From: Roseiarcus sp963749715
GTDB lineage: Bacteria; Pseudomonadota; Alphaproteobacteria; Rhizobiales; Beijerinckiaceae
Direction: 5' to 3'
Assembly (NCBI GenBank): GCA_963749715.1
Contig: CAVVNR010000008.1
Coordinates: 434,001-498,000 of the forward strand
Length of the DNA: 64,000 bases
Both the position numbers and the translations under genes were made by a program. Under the pieces are notes generated by a model. That model searched no databases. It had not been told where the DNA came from and was given only the letters and a program-made list of their open reading frames with translations. Position 1 is the stretch's first letter, and each line of letters starts with the position of its first letter. Of the stretch, positions 1-9,940 are shown piece by piece.

Positions 1-419
1 CCAAGATGATTTGGAATGACGTCGACGCTCGCTCGCCGCGACTTGAAATACATGTTCAAACTAAAATGTTGAGGCATTTGGTCGAACTGTACGTGACTAA
101 GAGAATTAATACAGTTATCATGTCAATAAAAATTGCGATTGTACGACAAATACGTGCAGACGCGGGCCGGGAGTTCTGAATTATTACCCGTACTTGATAA
201 AGATGGGCGTCTTTATTTCCGGCGTACTCAGTGCGAGCTTTTGTCGGTGCAAGCCTATCTGGTCCGTGACGGCGCCTGGGGATAGTCGCCGAGGAGAACC
301 TTGAACGCATCGCCGTCGAGGGCGTTCGCCGTAACTGAGGTTTCCGTCAAGCGTGACCGACCGCTCGCTCGCGGCGCCGGCGGCTGGGCCAGTCAGGCCG
401 AATAAATTCACCCGCGGCC
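1..419. other. Intergenic region, no gene seen
   Basis: I see no supportable gene on either strand. Short open frames here read as low-complexity Arg/Ser-rich peptides without family resemblance. The first 240 bases are more AT-rich than the rest of the window. The region presumably carries the promoter of the sigma factor that follows, but I could not pick out a convincing -35/-10 pair. Confidence 0.5.
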
Positions 420-1007
420 GTGTTTCTCAGGCGGTTTCACGGGAATGATCGAATCGGGCTCGCGAGCGGACGATTGAACCAGGAACTTTTCGCCCGCCCG
501 GCCCGACCGTCGGCTGATGGACGCGTGAGCGAAGCGAGCCGCCGCGCAGTGCGTGCGGGACTTGAGCCCTGCCTCGCGCGCCTGTGGCGCTACGCTCTGA
601 CTTTTTCGCTCGCGAGCGATGTTGCGGAGGACCTGGTCGAGGAGACCTGTAGGCGCGCGATCGAGCGCGCCAATCAATTCGCCTCGGGGACCCGGCTCGA
701 TCGGTGGCTGTTCGGCATTCTGCGGTCGATCTGGCGCGATGAGATTCGCCTGCGGCGGGTTCGCGGGGCGAGAGCGTCCGTCGACGCCGATCGCACGTTT
801 TCGATCACCGGCGCGCATGCGAATATTCTCGCCGATGAGGCGTTAAAAGCGATCGGCCGGTTGCCCGAATCTGATCGCGAAGCAGTCTTGCTGGTCTATG
901 GCGAGGGGTACAGCTACGCAGACGCAGCGAAGGCGCTCGAGATTCCGATCATATCCGTCACGAGTTGTCTCGCCGCGGCCCGCGCGGCGCTGGCGAAACC
1001 GAAATAG
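420..1007 (+). CDS. ECF-type RNA polymerase sigma factor
   Basis: This 195-residue protein has the layout of an extracytoplasmic-function sigma-70 factor. A region 2-like helical segment lies around residues 45-110 (AEDLVEETCRRAIERAN, then RWLFGILRSIWRDEIR). A region 4 helix-turn-helix follows around 140-192 (LPESDREAVLLVYGEGYSY, then the recognition helix region). Such factors redirect RNA polymerase to a small regulon. The N-terminal 35 residues look atypical, and an in-frame GTG at 525 could be the true start. The next gene, 16 bases downstream, encodes a membrane protein that looks like the cognate anti-sigma factor. The family is clear; the regulon is unknown. Confidence 0.85.
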   Translation: MFLRRFHGNDRIGLASGRLNQELFARPARPSADGRVSEASRRAVRAGLEPCLARLWRYALTFSLASDVAEDLVEETCRRAIERANQFASGTRLDRWLFGILRSIWRDEIRLRRVRGARASVDADRTFSITGAHANILADEALKAIGRLPESDREAVLLVYGEGYSYADAAKALEIPIISVTSCLAAARAALAKPK

Positions 1008-1023
1008 GCGCACGTTGACTTCG

Positions 1024-1788
1024 ATGAAGGACAAAGACGCGGAAATTGTCGCGCTGATCGACAATCGGCTCGATCAACGCGCCAGAACCCGCTTGCTCGC
1101 GCGCCTGGCGACGGATGAGAAGCTGCGCCAGCGCTATGAAGAGCTGCGAGAGGCTGGAGCCCCGATCGCCGCTTCGTTCGACTGGCTCATCGAAAATGCG
1201 CCCCTTCCCCGCCTCCGCGCCGCGCTCGAGGCGGAGCTCGCCGTGCAAGTCCCCGTTCGGCCGCTCGCGCCGATATCTTTTCGCGATCTTGCGGCGGGGA
1301 TTGTCGGCTTCCTTCTGGGCGCGGCCGCCGCGGCTTGGATCGCGTTGAGCGTGCCGCCGTCCGCCGATGAGGGAGATTGGCGTTCGGCCGTCGAGAACTA
1401 CACCAACCTCTATACGAAGGAGACTTTCTCTCCTCTGCACCCTGACGCCGCGTTGCAGGCGGCGGAGTTGAGCGCTGTCGGAGCGCAGGTCGGCGCTCGG
1501 TTGACGCCGGAGGCCATGTCGCTGCCGGGCCTGCGTTTCACCGTCGCCTTCATGCTCGCCTACCAGGGCGCGCCGTTGGCCGCGATCGCCTTCGTGGACA
1601 CGCCTGGCGCGCCTGTCCTGCTCTGCGTCATCGACAATCACGCGCCGGACGCTGATATGCGCTCGGAACGTCGCGGCGAGCTGTCGCTCGTCTCCTGGTC
1701 CCGCGGAGGACGCGGCTACCTCGTGATTGGCCACATCCCCGAGGCGCAGGCCGCCGCGCTGGCCGGAATGCTCGAACGACGAATTTGA
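1024..1788 (+). CDS. Putative membrane-bound anti-sigma factor
   Basis: I chose the ATG at 1024, just after the sigma gene, because the longer reading overlaps that gene. The 254-residue product starts with a charged, helical cytosolic domain (residues 1-75, with IVALIDNRLDQ and RLLARLATDEKLRQRYEEL), as in zinc-less anti-sigma domains. One membrane segment follows near 90-112 (AAGIVGFLLGAAAAAWIAL), then a roughly 140-residue extracytoplasmic domain. The order sigma then anti-sigma with a 16-base gap is the usual arrangement: the membrane protein holds the sigma factor inactive until an envelope signal releases it. Assignment rests on context and topology, not a diagnostic motif. Confidence 0.75.
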   Translation: MKDKDAEIVALIDNRLDQRARTRLLARLATDEKLRQRYEELREAGAPIAASFDWLIENAPLPRLRAALEAELAVQVPVRPLAPISFRDLAAGIVGFLLGAAAAAWIALSVPPSADEGDWRSAVENYTNLYTKETFSPLHPDAALQAAELSAVGAQVGARLTPEAMSLPGLRFTVAFMLAYQGAPLAAIAFVDTPGAPVLLCVIDNHAPDADMRSERRGELSLVSWSRGGRGYLVIGHIPEAQAAALAGMLERRI

Positions 1789-1825
1789 GACGCGGGAGCC
1801 GGGAGGCGAACACAAGCATTTTTGC

Positions 1826-2965
1826 CTAGCGCGCGCCGCAGCGGGCCTGCTCCCATGCACGCATCGTATCGGGTCCGTAGGCCGTTGTTTCAACCGGCCG
1901 GTAGCGCGACGGGTCGGGAAGCGTCGCGCGCGCCTCGTCGTCGAGCGCCGGAACGCCCGGCCGGCCGAGCGGCTTTTCCGCGGTGATCAGCGCGACTACG
2001 TCGGCAAGATCAAGCGCGATCAGCCGGGCGGCGACGCGCGGGCCGCCCTCGCTGAACACGCGGGTGATCCCGCGCCGGGCGAGCGCCCGCAAGGCTTGGC
2101 CGAGGTCGACGCGGCCGTCCGGGCCGAGCGCCGACGCGCTCGATGATGACGCCGAGATCGGCGAGGCGGTTCGCCGCCGCGCTCGGCGCGCTCGGGCCGG
2201 CAATGACGAGGGTCGGCACGTCCCGCGCGGTCGCCGCGAGGCGCGAGCGGTCGGGCAGGCGCAGATGGGTGTCGAGGACGACGCGCAACGGCTTGAGGTC
2301 GAGGCCGGGCAGCCGCACCGTCAGCGCCGGATCGTCGGCGAGCGCCGTCCCGACGCCGACCATGATCGCCTCGTGCGTCGAGCGCATGACCTGGACGCGA
2401 AGGTTGGCGATCTGTCCGGTGATGCGCAGGCGCGGATCGTGCGCGCCGCCGGAGGCGAAACCGTCCGCCGTTTCGCGCGAGCTTCAGCGTGACGCATCGG
2501 CCGTCCCGCCGTCACCTGCAGGATGTGGCCGCGATGATCGCGCCGCGCCTGCGCCGCCGCCGGGCCGACGGTCACCGCGATCCCCGCCTCCCTCAGCCGC
2601 GCGTGCCCCTGCCCGCCGACCAGCGGGTTCGGGTCCTCGATCGCCGAAACGACGCGGGCGACGCCGGCCTCGATGATCAGCGTCGGCGCAGGGCGGCGAG
2701 ACGCCGAAATGCGAGCACGGCTCAAGCGTCACATAGAGCGTCGCGCCGCGCGCGGCCGCGCCCGCGCGCTCGATCGCGATCCGTTCGGCATGCGGCCGCC
2801 CGCCCGGCGCCGTCGCGCCGCGCCCGACGACCGCGCCGCCTTCACCAGGATCGCGCCGACGGACGGATTGGGGGCGGCAAGGCCGAGCGACCGCGATCCG
2901 AGATTGAGCGCCGCCGCCATCCAGCGCAGGTCCTCTTCGGAGCCCGCGGCCGAGGTTCGGCTCAT
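1826..2965 (-). CDS. ribD: Riboflavin biosynthesis protein RibD (frameshifted)
   Basis: This is the bifunctional pyrimidine deaminase/reductase of riboflavin synthesis. Similarity runs over the whole 1140 bases, matching the usual length of about 370 residues, but no single frame is open. In order one reads LGLAAPNPSVGAILVK, then the deaminase zinc motif HAE and TLEPCSHFGVSPPC, then VVSAIEDPNPLVGG, then the reductase part THEAIMVGVGTALADDPALT and ITRVFSEGGPRVAARL. At least five frame changes fall near 2840, 2690, 2490, 2440 and 2140. Because riboflavin synthesis is essential and every motif survives, indel errors are more likely than decay. The start is the ATG at 2965, 50 bases after nrdR, its usual partner. 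Confidence 0.85.
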
Positions 2966-3015
2966 GAAGCCGGCGCGTCCCGGCGTTGACGCGCGCCTCC
3001 AGCGCCGGGGCCGCG

Positions 3016-3471
3016 TCAGGCTCGCCCTTCGAGCTCGCCGACGATGGCGTTGAAATCGCGCGCCTCGCGGAAATTGCGGTAGACCGAGGCGAATCGCACA
3101 TAGGCGACGTCGTCGAGCGCCTTCAGGCCCTCCATCACCAGCTCGCCGATCCGCTCGGTCGGAATGTCGCCGTCGGTCTGGCTCTCGAGCTGGCGCACGA
3201 CGCCGTTGATCATGCGCTCGACCCGCTCGGGCTCGACCGACCGCTTGCGCAGCGCGACCTGGACCGAGCGCACCAGCTTGTCGCGGTCGAACGGCGCGCG
3301 CCGGCCGTTCTTCTTGACCACCATGAGTTCGCGCAACTGCACGCGCTCGAAGGTGGTGAAGCGGCCGCCGCAATCGGGACAGATGCGCCGCCGGCGGATC
3401 GACGAGGCGTCCTCTGTCGGCCGGGAATCCTTCACTTGCGTATCGAGGCCGCCGCAATAGGGGCATCGCAT
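3016..3471 (-). CDS. nrdR: Transcriptional repressor NrdR
   Basis: NrdR represses ribonucleotide reductase genes, sensing dNTP/ATP state through an ATP-cone domain. The 151-residue protein is full length. An N-terminal zinc ribbon has Cys3, Cys6, Cys31 and Cys34 (MRCPYCGG and RRICPDCGG). The ATP-cone covers about residues 49-139 (VVKKNGRRAPFDRDKLVRS onward). It lies between glyA and ribD on the same strand, 35 bases after the glyA stop, the standard rhizobial order. The frame is intact, unlike both neighbours. Confidence 0.97.
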   Translation of the reverse strand: MRCPYCGGLDTQVKDSRPTEDASSIRRRRICPDCGGRFTTFERVQLRELMVVKKNGRRAPFDRDKLVRSVQVALRKRSVEPERVERMINGVVRQLESQTDGDIPTERIGELVMEGLKALDDVAYVRFASVYRNFREARDFNAIVGELEGRA

Positions 3472-3506
3472 CGCAAGCCGTCCCTGTTCAGTCCGTGCCC
3501 GTCGCC

Positions 3507-4807
3507 CTAGTAGATCGGGAACCGCCGGGTGAGTTCGGCGACCTCCGCGCGCACTTTCGCCTCGACCGCACTATTCCCCGATTCGCCGTTCGCCGCCAAG
3601 CCGTCCAGCGTCTCGACGATGAGCCGTCCGACCTTGGCGAATTCCGCCGTCGCCAAACCCGCGCGAGGTCGCGGCGGGCGATCCGAGGCGAATGCCCGAG
3701 GTCACCATCGGCTTTTGCGGATCGAACGGAATGCCGTTCTTGTTGCAGGTGATGTTGGCGCGGTCGAGCGCCGCCTCGGCCGCCTTGCCGGTGAGCGCCC
3801 TTGGGCGTCAGATCGACCAGCATCAGGTGATTGTCGGTGCCGCCGGACACCAGCCTGTAGCCCCCCGCGAGGATCGGCTCGGCCATCGCCTTGGCGTTGG
3901 CGACGACCGCATGAGCGTAAGCCCTGAATTCGGGCGCGAGCGCCTCATGAAGCGCGACCGCCTTGGCGGCGATCACATGCATCAGCGGCCCGCCCTGAAG
4001 GCCCGGGAAGATCGCCGAATTGATCTTCTTGGCGAGATCCGCGTCGTTGGTGAGAATCATGCCGCCGCGCGGGCCGCGCAGGGTCTTGTGCGTCGTGGTG
4101 GTGACGACATGGGCGTGGGGGAACGGCGAGGGATGGGCGCCGCCCGCGACCAGCCCGGCGAAATGGGCGATGTCGACGACGAAAAAGGCGCCGACCGCGT
4201 CGCATATCGCGCGGAATCGGGCGAAATCCCAATGCCGGGCATAGGCCGAGCCGCCGGCGATGATCAGCTTCGGCCGGTGCTCGCGCGCCAGCGCCTCGAC
4301 CTCATCCATATCGATCCGATGCGTCGTTCGATCGACCGTATAGGGAACCGGCTTGAACCAGCGGCCGGACATGTTGACCGGCGAGCCGTGGGTCAGATGG
4401 CCGCCGGCGGCGAGATCGAGACCCATGAACGTATCGCCTGGCTGCATGAGCGCCATGAACGCGCCCTGATTGGCCTGGCTGCCGGAATTGGGCTGCACGT
4501 TGGCGAATCGGCAGTCGAACAGCCGGCAGGCTCGCTCGATCGCCAGAGTCTCGGCGATGTCGACGAATTGGCAGCCGCCATAGTAGCGCCGGCCCGGATA
4601 GCCCTCCGCGTATTTGTTGGTCAGCACCGACCCCTGCGCCTCCAGCACCGCCCGCGACACGATATTTTCCGAGGCGATGAGCTCGATCCCATCGCGCTGG
4701 CGACCGAGCTCCAGCTCGATCGCGCGGGCGATCTCCGGATCGGCGTCGGCGAGGGGCGCGGAAAAGAACGAGTTCGAACGGACTGACACGGGGGCGGAAA
4801 CGTTCAT
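3507..4807 (-). CDS. glyA: Serine hydroxymethyltransferase (frameshifted near C-terminus)
   Basis: GlyA interconverts serine and glycine with tetrahydrofolate, feeding one-carbon metabolism. The first 335 or so residues are in one frame, with the PLP lysine Lys241 in TTTTHKTLRGPRGG. After LVDLTPKG, near 3797, one extra base shifts the frame. Correcting it restores ITCNKNGIPFDPQKPMVTSG, and removing a second extra base near 3660 restores AEFAKVGRLIVETLDGL and the typical C-terminus TRRFPIY, ending at a TAG at 3507-3509. The corrected product is 432 residues, the normal length. Left uncorrected, the open frame runs to 3488. An essential gene with two single-base insertions points to sequence error. 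Confidence 0.93.
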
Positions 4808-4920
4808 AGGCAGAACCTTCCATCAATCGAGGCTTGCCCGGCAGGGCGACCGGCGCGGCCTTAGCACGCGGGGCGCGCCGGCAAAAGGGAGACCGAAGCG
4901 CGGTCCGATCGAACCGTGTG

Positions 4921-5247
4921 TCAGCGGCTGGCGCTGGCGCCGGTGAAAATGACCACCTCGTCCTTCGCGACCCGATCCAGCAGGGCGTGCGCCTCTTCGT
5001 CCAGGAGGTCCCTGTCAATGCTTTCGGGCCTGAGGCTCGTGACGCGCAGTTCCCAACGCGCGCGTTCATCCTTGAGCGCGGCGAGCTCGGCCGTGAGTTC
5101 GGTAGCCTCAGCGTCGAATTTGACTTTCGCCTCGAGCCCATGCTCGCCGTTCGAGGCGCCCCACACGAGGTAGCCGCTGGTGACCCCGAGCACCAGGTAG
5201 AAAACGATCGGCAGCACGATCGAGCGCAGGCGCGTCCTTACGACCAT
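4921..5247 (-). CDS. FtsB/DivIC-family septum formation initiator
   Basis: This 108-residue protein has one membrane segment (about residues 10-30, IVLPIVFYLVLGVTSGYLVW) and then a coiled coil (about 38-80, rich in Glu, Leu, Arg) with a C-terminal tail. That is the topology of FtsB/DivIC proteins, which bridge early and late divisome components at the inner membrane. In Rhizobiales such a gene sits right after eno, as here (51 bases downstream on the same strand). Family assignment is based on topology plus position; the sequence itself is poorly conserved. Confidence 0.85.
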   Translation of the reverse strand: MVVRTRLRSIVLPIVFYLVLGVTSGYLVWGASNGEHGLEAKVKFDAEATELTAELAALKDERARWELRVTSLRPESIDRDLLDEEAHALLDRVAKDEVVIFTGASASR

Positions 5248-5297
5248 CCGCCGATCCTCGCGGGGACGGGGTTAATACGAAGTTAGCGCGCTTGCCG

Positions 5298-6578
5298 CTA
5301 ACTCGCCTTGACCGCCGCGCGGCCAGCGAATCGGGCCTGATCGCCAAGCTCCTCCTCGATCCGGATCAACTGGTTGTATTTCGCCAGGCGATCCGACCGG
5401 GAGAGCGAGCCGGTCTTGATCTGCCCGCAATTGGTCGCGACCGCAAGATCGGCGATAGTCGAATCCTCCGTCTCTCCCGACCGGTGCGACATCACCGCCG
5501 TATAGCCCGCCCGCTGCGCCATTTCGACAGCGGCCAGCGTCTCGCTGAGCGAGCCGATCTGGTTGACCTTGATCAGGATCGAGTTGGCGACGCCTTCCTT
5601 GATCCCTCGGCTCAGGATCTCCGTGTTGGTGACGAAGATGTCGTCGCCGACAAGTTGTCGGCGCGAGCCGAGCTTCTCGGTCAAGAGCTTCCATCCGGCC
5701 CAGTCCTGCTCGGCCATGCCGTCCTCGATCGACAGGATCGGATAGGCGTCGGCGAGCTTGGCGAGGTATTCGACCTGCTCCTCGACCGAGCGCGTCTTGC
5801 CTTCGCCCGAATAGACGTAAGCCCCGTCCTTGAAGAATTCGGAGGCCGCGGGATCGAGCCCGAGCGCGATGTCGACGCCAGGCTTGAATCCCGCCGCTTC
5901 GATCGCCTTGACGCAGAAGTCGAGCGCCGCCTCCGCGGACGGCAGGTTGGGGGCGAAACCGCCCTCGTCGCCGACGTTGGTGTTGTGCCCCGCTTTCTTC
6001 AGCGCGCTCTTCAGCGCATGAAACGTCTCCGCGCCCCAGCGCACCGCCTCCGCGAGCGACGGCGCGCCGACCGGCAAGATCATGAACTCCTGAAAGTCGA
6101 TCGGATTGTCGGCGTGGACGCCGCCATTGACGACATTCATCATGGGCGTCGGCAAGACCCGGGCCATCGTTCCGCCGACGTAGCGATAAAGCGGCAAGCC
6201 CGAAGCCTCGGCGGCCGCCTTGGCGACGGCGAGCGAGACGCCCAGGATGGCGTTGGCGCCGAGCTTCGACTTGTTCTTCGTGCCGTCAAGGGCGATCATC
6301 GACTCGTCGATCTTAAGCTGGTCCTCGGCCTCGAGGCCCGAGACGGCGTCGAAAATCTCGCGGTTGACCGCCTCGACCGCCTTGAGTACGCCCTTGCCGC
6401 CGAAGCGGCCCTTGTCGCCGTCGCGCAGCTCGACGGCCTCGCGCGTGCCGGTCGACGCGCCGGACGGAACCGCGGCGCGTCCCATCGAGCCGTCTTCGAG
6501 GACGACATCCACCTCGACCGTCGGATTGCCCCGGCTATCGAGGATTTCGCGGGCGGCGACGTTGACGATCGCGGTCAT
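5298..6578 (-). CDS. eno: Enolase
   Basis: Enolase converts 2-phosphoglycerate to phosphoenolpyruvate in glycolysis and is part of the RNA degradosome in many bacteria. The 426-residue frame is intact and full length. It opens with REILDSRGNPTVEVD. Other visible hallmarks are GAAVPSGASTG-like VPSGASTGTREAVELRDGD, the metal-site segment SIEDGMAEQDW, LVGDDIFVTN, LIKVNQIGSLSETL and the signature SHRSGETEDSTIADLAV. The ATG at 6578 is the standard start. The ftsB-like gene follows on the same strand. Confidence 0.98.
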   Translation of the reverse strand: MTAIVNVAAREILDSRGNPTVEVDVVLEDGSMGRAAVPSGASTGTREAVELRDGDKGRFGGKGVLKAVEAVNREIFDAVSGLEAEDQLKIDESMIALDGTKNKSKLGANAILGVSLAVAKAAAEASGLPLYRYVGGTMARVLPTPMMNVVNGGVHADNPIDFQEFMILPVGAPSLAEAVRWGAETFHALKSALKKAGHNTNVGDEGGFAPNLPSAEAALDFCVKAIEAAGFKPGVDIALGLDPAASEFFKDGAYVYSGEGKTRSVEEQVEYLAKLADAYPILSIEDGMAEQDWAGWKLLTEKLGSRRQLVGDDIFVTNTEILSRGIKEGVANSILIKVNQIGSLSETLAAVEMAQRAGYTAVMSHRSGETEDSTIADLAVATNCGQIKTGSLSRSDRLAKYNQLIRIEEELGDQARFAGRAAVKAS

Positions 6579-7110
6579 TTTGCCTCCATTGCCCCAACAT
6601 CGTTCTGGGTTCTTACGTCATCCTCACGAACGATGAAAGGCGTAGGCGACCCCGGTGGACCCCGGTGTGACGGGCGATTGCCCAGCACTTTTGCATTCGC
6701 CGCTGCACAATTGACCAAAATGGCCAAAGCTAGAAAAAATATGCATGGCAGGAGCGCCGAGGCGCGTGACACCGCTAGAATTTTGGACTAGCAATGGCGT
6801 GCCAAAAGGAGGCCGCTGCCAAAATGTTTGGCGCCGGACGCCGTAGGGTCTGTGGGAGGACAAAGCGTTCGACAGTCTTGAACCGCCGCAAGTCACGGCT
6901 GGAAAATAAAACTAAACAATCGGGACTTCGAAACGCGACGCAAGGACGGAAACAGGGGCGGGTCGCCGGAAAAGGCGTCTCGCCCCTTCTGCTTTGGCTT
7001 CGCGCTCTTCTACTTTGCGGCAGAAGGGCGTCGACCCGTCTCAACATCTGCGTAACGTTTGAAATCGGCCAGCGGCGCTGCTGTCGCTTGCCTGATCCGT
7101 GCGAACGCCG
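6579..7110. other. Intergenic region, no gene seen
   Basis: These 532 bases separate eno from tgt, both on the minus strand, so the region should hold the eno promoter. A plus-strand open frame at 6794-7114 (106 codons, very Arg/Lys-rich, no family resemblance) begins near an AAAGGAGG-like string, but I do not support it as a gene. No convincing repeat, RNA gene or terminator was seen. Confidence 0.4.
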
Positions 7111-8244
7111 CTAGCGGCCGTCGGCCTCGCCTTCCGCCCAATTTCGTTGCGCTTCGGCGATATAGGCTTCAAGCCGGCCCTCGCTGATCGCTTGCCGGGC
7201 GCCGGACATGAGGTCTCGATAGTAGGCGAGGTTGATTTCCGTGAGGCCCATCATCGCGAGGATTTCGCCCGATTTCGCCAGGTGGCGCCAATAGGCGCGG
7301 GAATATTCGCGCGCCATCGGAGACGACGACAACGGATCGACCGGGCGCGCATCCTCGGCGAAGCGGGCGTTGCGCAGGTTAAGCCGGCCTCGTCGGGTGA
7401 AGACGAGCCCATGCCTGCCCGCGCGGGTCGGCATCACGCAATCGAACATGTCGACGCCGCGCCTCACCGCCTGAAGGAGATCGTCGGGCGTTCCAACGCC
7501 CATGAGATACCGCGGCCTGTCCACCGGCAGATGCGGGATCACGATGTCGATCGTGTCCAGCATCATCGCCTGCGGCTCGCCGACCGCCAGTCCCCCGATC
7601 GCGTAGCCGTGGAAGCCCGATGTCGACGAGCCCCCGCGCGCTGAAGAGGCGAAGATCCTTCTCCGTCCCGCCCTGGACGATGCCGAAAATCGCCCTGCCC
7701 GGCTGCCGGCCAAAGGCCTGCTTCGACCGCTCGGCCCATCGGAGCGAGAGTCGCATCGCGCGTTCCGCCTCTTCGTACGAGCACGGCAGCCTGCACGCAT
7801 TCGTCGAACTGCATCTGGATGTCCGAGCCCAGCAGGCGCTGGACTTCCATCGCCCGCTCCGGCGTCAGTTCATGCCGCGAGCCGTCAATGTGCGACTGGA
7901 AGATCACGCCGCGCTCGCTGAGCTTGCGCAGCCTGGCGAGGCTCATCACCTGGAAGCCGCCGGAGTCGGTGATGATCGGGTGCGGCCAGTTCATGAACTT
8001 GTGCAGGCCGCCAAGCGCGGCGATCCGCTCCGCCCCAGGCGCCAGCATCAAGATGGTAGGTGTTGCAGAGCACGATGTCGTCGCCGAGCGCCCGCACCGC
8101 TTCAGGATACATCGCCTTGACCGTCCCGGCGGTGCCGACCGGCATGAACGCGGGCGTGCGAATATGGCCGCGGGGCGTCGCGATTGCGCCGAGACGCGCT
8201 TTCCCGTCGATCGCGTCGACCCTGAAGGAAAATTCTTCGCTCAT
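7111..8244 (-). CDS. tgt: tRNA-guanine transglycosylase Tgt (frameshifted; zinc cysteines absent)
   Basis: Tgt exchanges guanine for preQ1 at the wobble position of GUN-anticodon tRNAs, the entry step of queuosine modification. The 1134-base span equals the usual 375-380 residues but needs about three frame changes (near 8050, 7790 and 7620). Motifs recovered in order: TPAFMPVGTAGTVKAM, the active-site segment ITDSGGFQVMSL, FGIVQGGTEKDLR, GFHGYAIGGLAVGEP, and FDCVMPTRAGRHG with the nucleophile Asp. At the usual CxCxxC zinc site the reading is DPLSSSPMAREYSRAY: all three cysteines are Ser or Ala, while the following His (YWRHL) remains. The ATG at 8244 overlaps the inferred stop of queA (ATGA). 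Confidence 0.92.
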
Positions 8245-9347
8245 CGGCGCTCGCCGGGCGCCTTTGCTCCGCCGCGCCAAGCAGCAGGCAGGCGTCGCCG
8301 TAGGAATAAAAGCGATAGCCGGCTTGAACGGCATGCGCATAGGCGGCGCGCATCGTCTCAAGTCCGCTGAAAGTGGAGACGAGCATGAACAACGTCGATC
8401 GCGGCAAATGAAAGTTGGTCATGAGGGCGTCGACGCAGCGAAACCGGTAGCCGGGGGTGATGAAGATATCGGTCTGGCCCGAAAACGATTGAATCCGCCG
8501 CATTCTCGTCGGCGGCGCTCTCGAGGATGCGGGCGGAGGTCGTGCCGACGCTGACGACCCGGCCTCCGCCCTCTCGCGCGGCGTTGAGCGCCTCGGCGGT
8601 CGCGGCGTCGATCGAACCCCATTCGGAATGCATCTTGTGGTCGCGCGTGTCTTCGACCCTGACGGGCGCGAAAGTCCCGGCGCCGACGTGCAGCGTCACT
8701 CGGTGCAGCGCAACGTCGCGCTCGCCGAGGCGGTGAACAAGCGCCGGCGTGAAATGGAGCCCCGCCGTCGGCGCTGCGGCCGCGCCGGGTTTCGTTGCGA
8801 ACATCGTCTGGTAGTCCGCCTGGTCGCTTGGCGAGAGAGCCCGGCGAGAGGCGATGTAGGGCGGCAAGGGGGGCGCGCCGAGGCTCTCGATCGCCTCGTC
8901 AAGCGCCGCTCCCGCAAAGTGAAAGCGCAGCAGGATTTCGCCTGCTTCGCCCTTCTCCTCGACCTCCGCGTCGAGCGCCGCCAGAAGGCAGGCCATGCTT
9001 TCGCGCGACTCGCCGAAACGGATCCGCTCCCCGACCTTGAGCTTCTTTGCCGGACGCGCGAGCGCCCGCCAGCGGCAATCGTCGACGCGCTCGATCAGAG
9101 TGGCCTCGATCGAGGCGATGGCGTCGCCTCTGACCCGCACCCCGTCGAGCCGCGCCGCGATGACCCTCGTGTCATTGACGACGAGAGCGTCGCCGCGGGC
9201 CAGGAAATTCGGCAAATCGCGCACATGCGCGTCCGTCAGCCCGCCGTCGGCGCCGACGACCAGCATCCGCGCGCTGTCGCGCGGGCTGAGCCGGCGCAAG
9301 CGCGATGCGTTCGGCGGGAGATCAAAATCGAAGGCGTCGACGCGCAT
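8241..9347 (-). CDS. queA: S-adenosylmethionine:tRNA ribosyltransferase-isomerase QueA (frameshifted)
   Basis: QueA transfers the ribosyl moiety of SAM to preQ1 in tRNA, giving epoxyqueuosine, the step after Tgt. I chose the ATG at 9347 (MRVDAFDFDLPPNASRL), the typical N-terminus. The first frame covers LVVNDTRVIAARL, PTAGLHFTPALVHRL and LHVGAGTFAPVRVED. A shift near 8500 leads to QTDIFITPGYRFRCVDALM and TNFHLPRSTLFMLVSTFSG. A second shift near 8265 would bring in a TGA at 8241-8243 overlapping the tgt start. Corrected length is about 368 residues, normal for the family. The queA-tgt pair forms a queuosine operon. Confidence 0.92.
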
Positions 9348-9477
9348 TTCTCTGTCTCGCGCGCGGGAGAGGGCCCGGCTTTGCACGCTCGGGCAGACCG
9401 CGCTTACCGACGGAAGTCGCCGACGGATCACGCGGCGCGCCGCCCAACCCTCGCCGACGCGGGAGATGGGCCTCAGC

Positions 9478-9926
9478 TCAGCTCGCTTTCACGATCTTGT
9501 CGGGATCGTGGACCGGCTCGCCGCGCTTGATCTTGTCGACGTTCTCCATCCCCGAATCGACCTTGCCCCAGACCGTATATTTGCGGTCGAGGAAGGCGGC
9601 GTCGCCGAAGCAGATGAAGAACTGCGAATTGGCTGAATTCGGGCTCGGGCGCGCGCCATCGACACGGTGCCGCGGACGTGCGGCTCGGCGTTGAACTCGG
9701 CTTTGAGGTCGGGATATTTCGACCCGCCTGTTCCGTTGCCGTGCGGGCAGCCGGTCTGGGCCATGAACCCGTCGATCACGCGGTGAAAGACGATGCCGTC
9801 GTAGAAGCCCTCGGAGACCAGGCGCTTGATGTGCGCGACATGGCCTGGCGCGAGCGGCCGGGTTCATTTCGATGTCACCGCGCCTTTGCTCGTTTCAAGG
9901 GTCAGCGTGTCGCCTGCGTTCGCCAT
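9478..9926 (-). CDS. Cyclophilin-type peptidyl-prolyl isomerase, cytosolic (frameshifted)
   Basis: Cyclophilins catalyse cis-trans isomerisation of prolyl bonds. Start MANAGDTLTLETSKGAVT is at 9926. At least three frame changes (near 9880, 9855 and 9650) link it to GHVAHIKRLVSEGFYDG, FHRVIDGFMAQTGCPHG, GTGGSKYPDLKAEFNAEPH, then NSANSQFFICFGDAAFLD and KYTVWGKVDSGMENVDKIK. These match the family core (FHRVI, GFMxQ, GTG, SQFFI, W). No signal peptide, so likely cytosolic. It follows a second cyclophilin gene with a 14-base gap on the same strand, a common alphaproteobacterial pair. Confidence 0.88.
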
Positions 9927-9940
9927 ATCGTCGCTCCTCG

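Noticed and set aside
5292..6791. Long plus-strand open frame of 499 codons antisense to eno
   Set aside because: It is a GC-rich shadow frame of a clearly conserved enolase, with Arg/Asp/Gly-biased composition and no family motif.
6794..7114. 106-codon plus-strand frame between eno and tgt with a Shine-Dalgarno-like sequence
   Set aside because: Very basic, low-information sequence that overlaps the end of tgt; no family resemblance.
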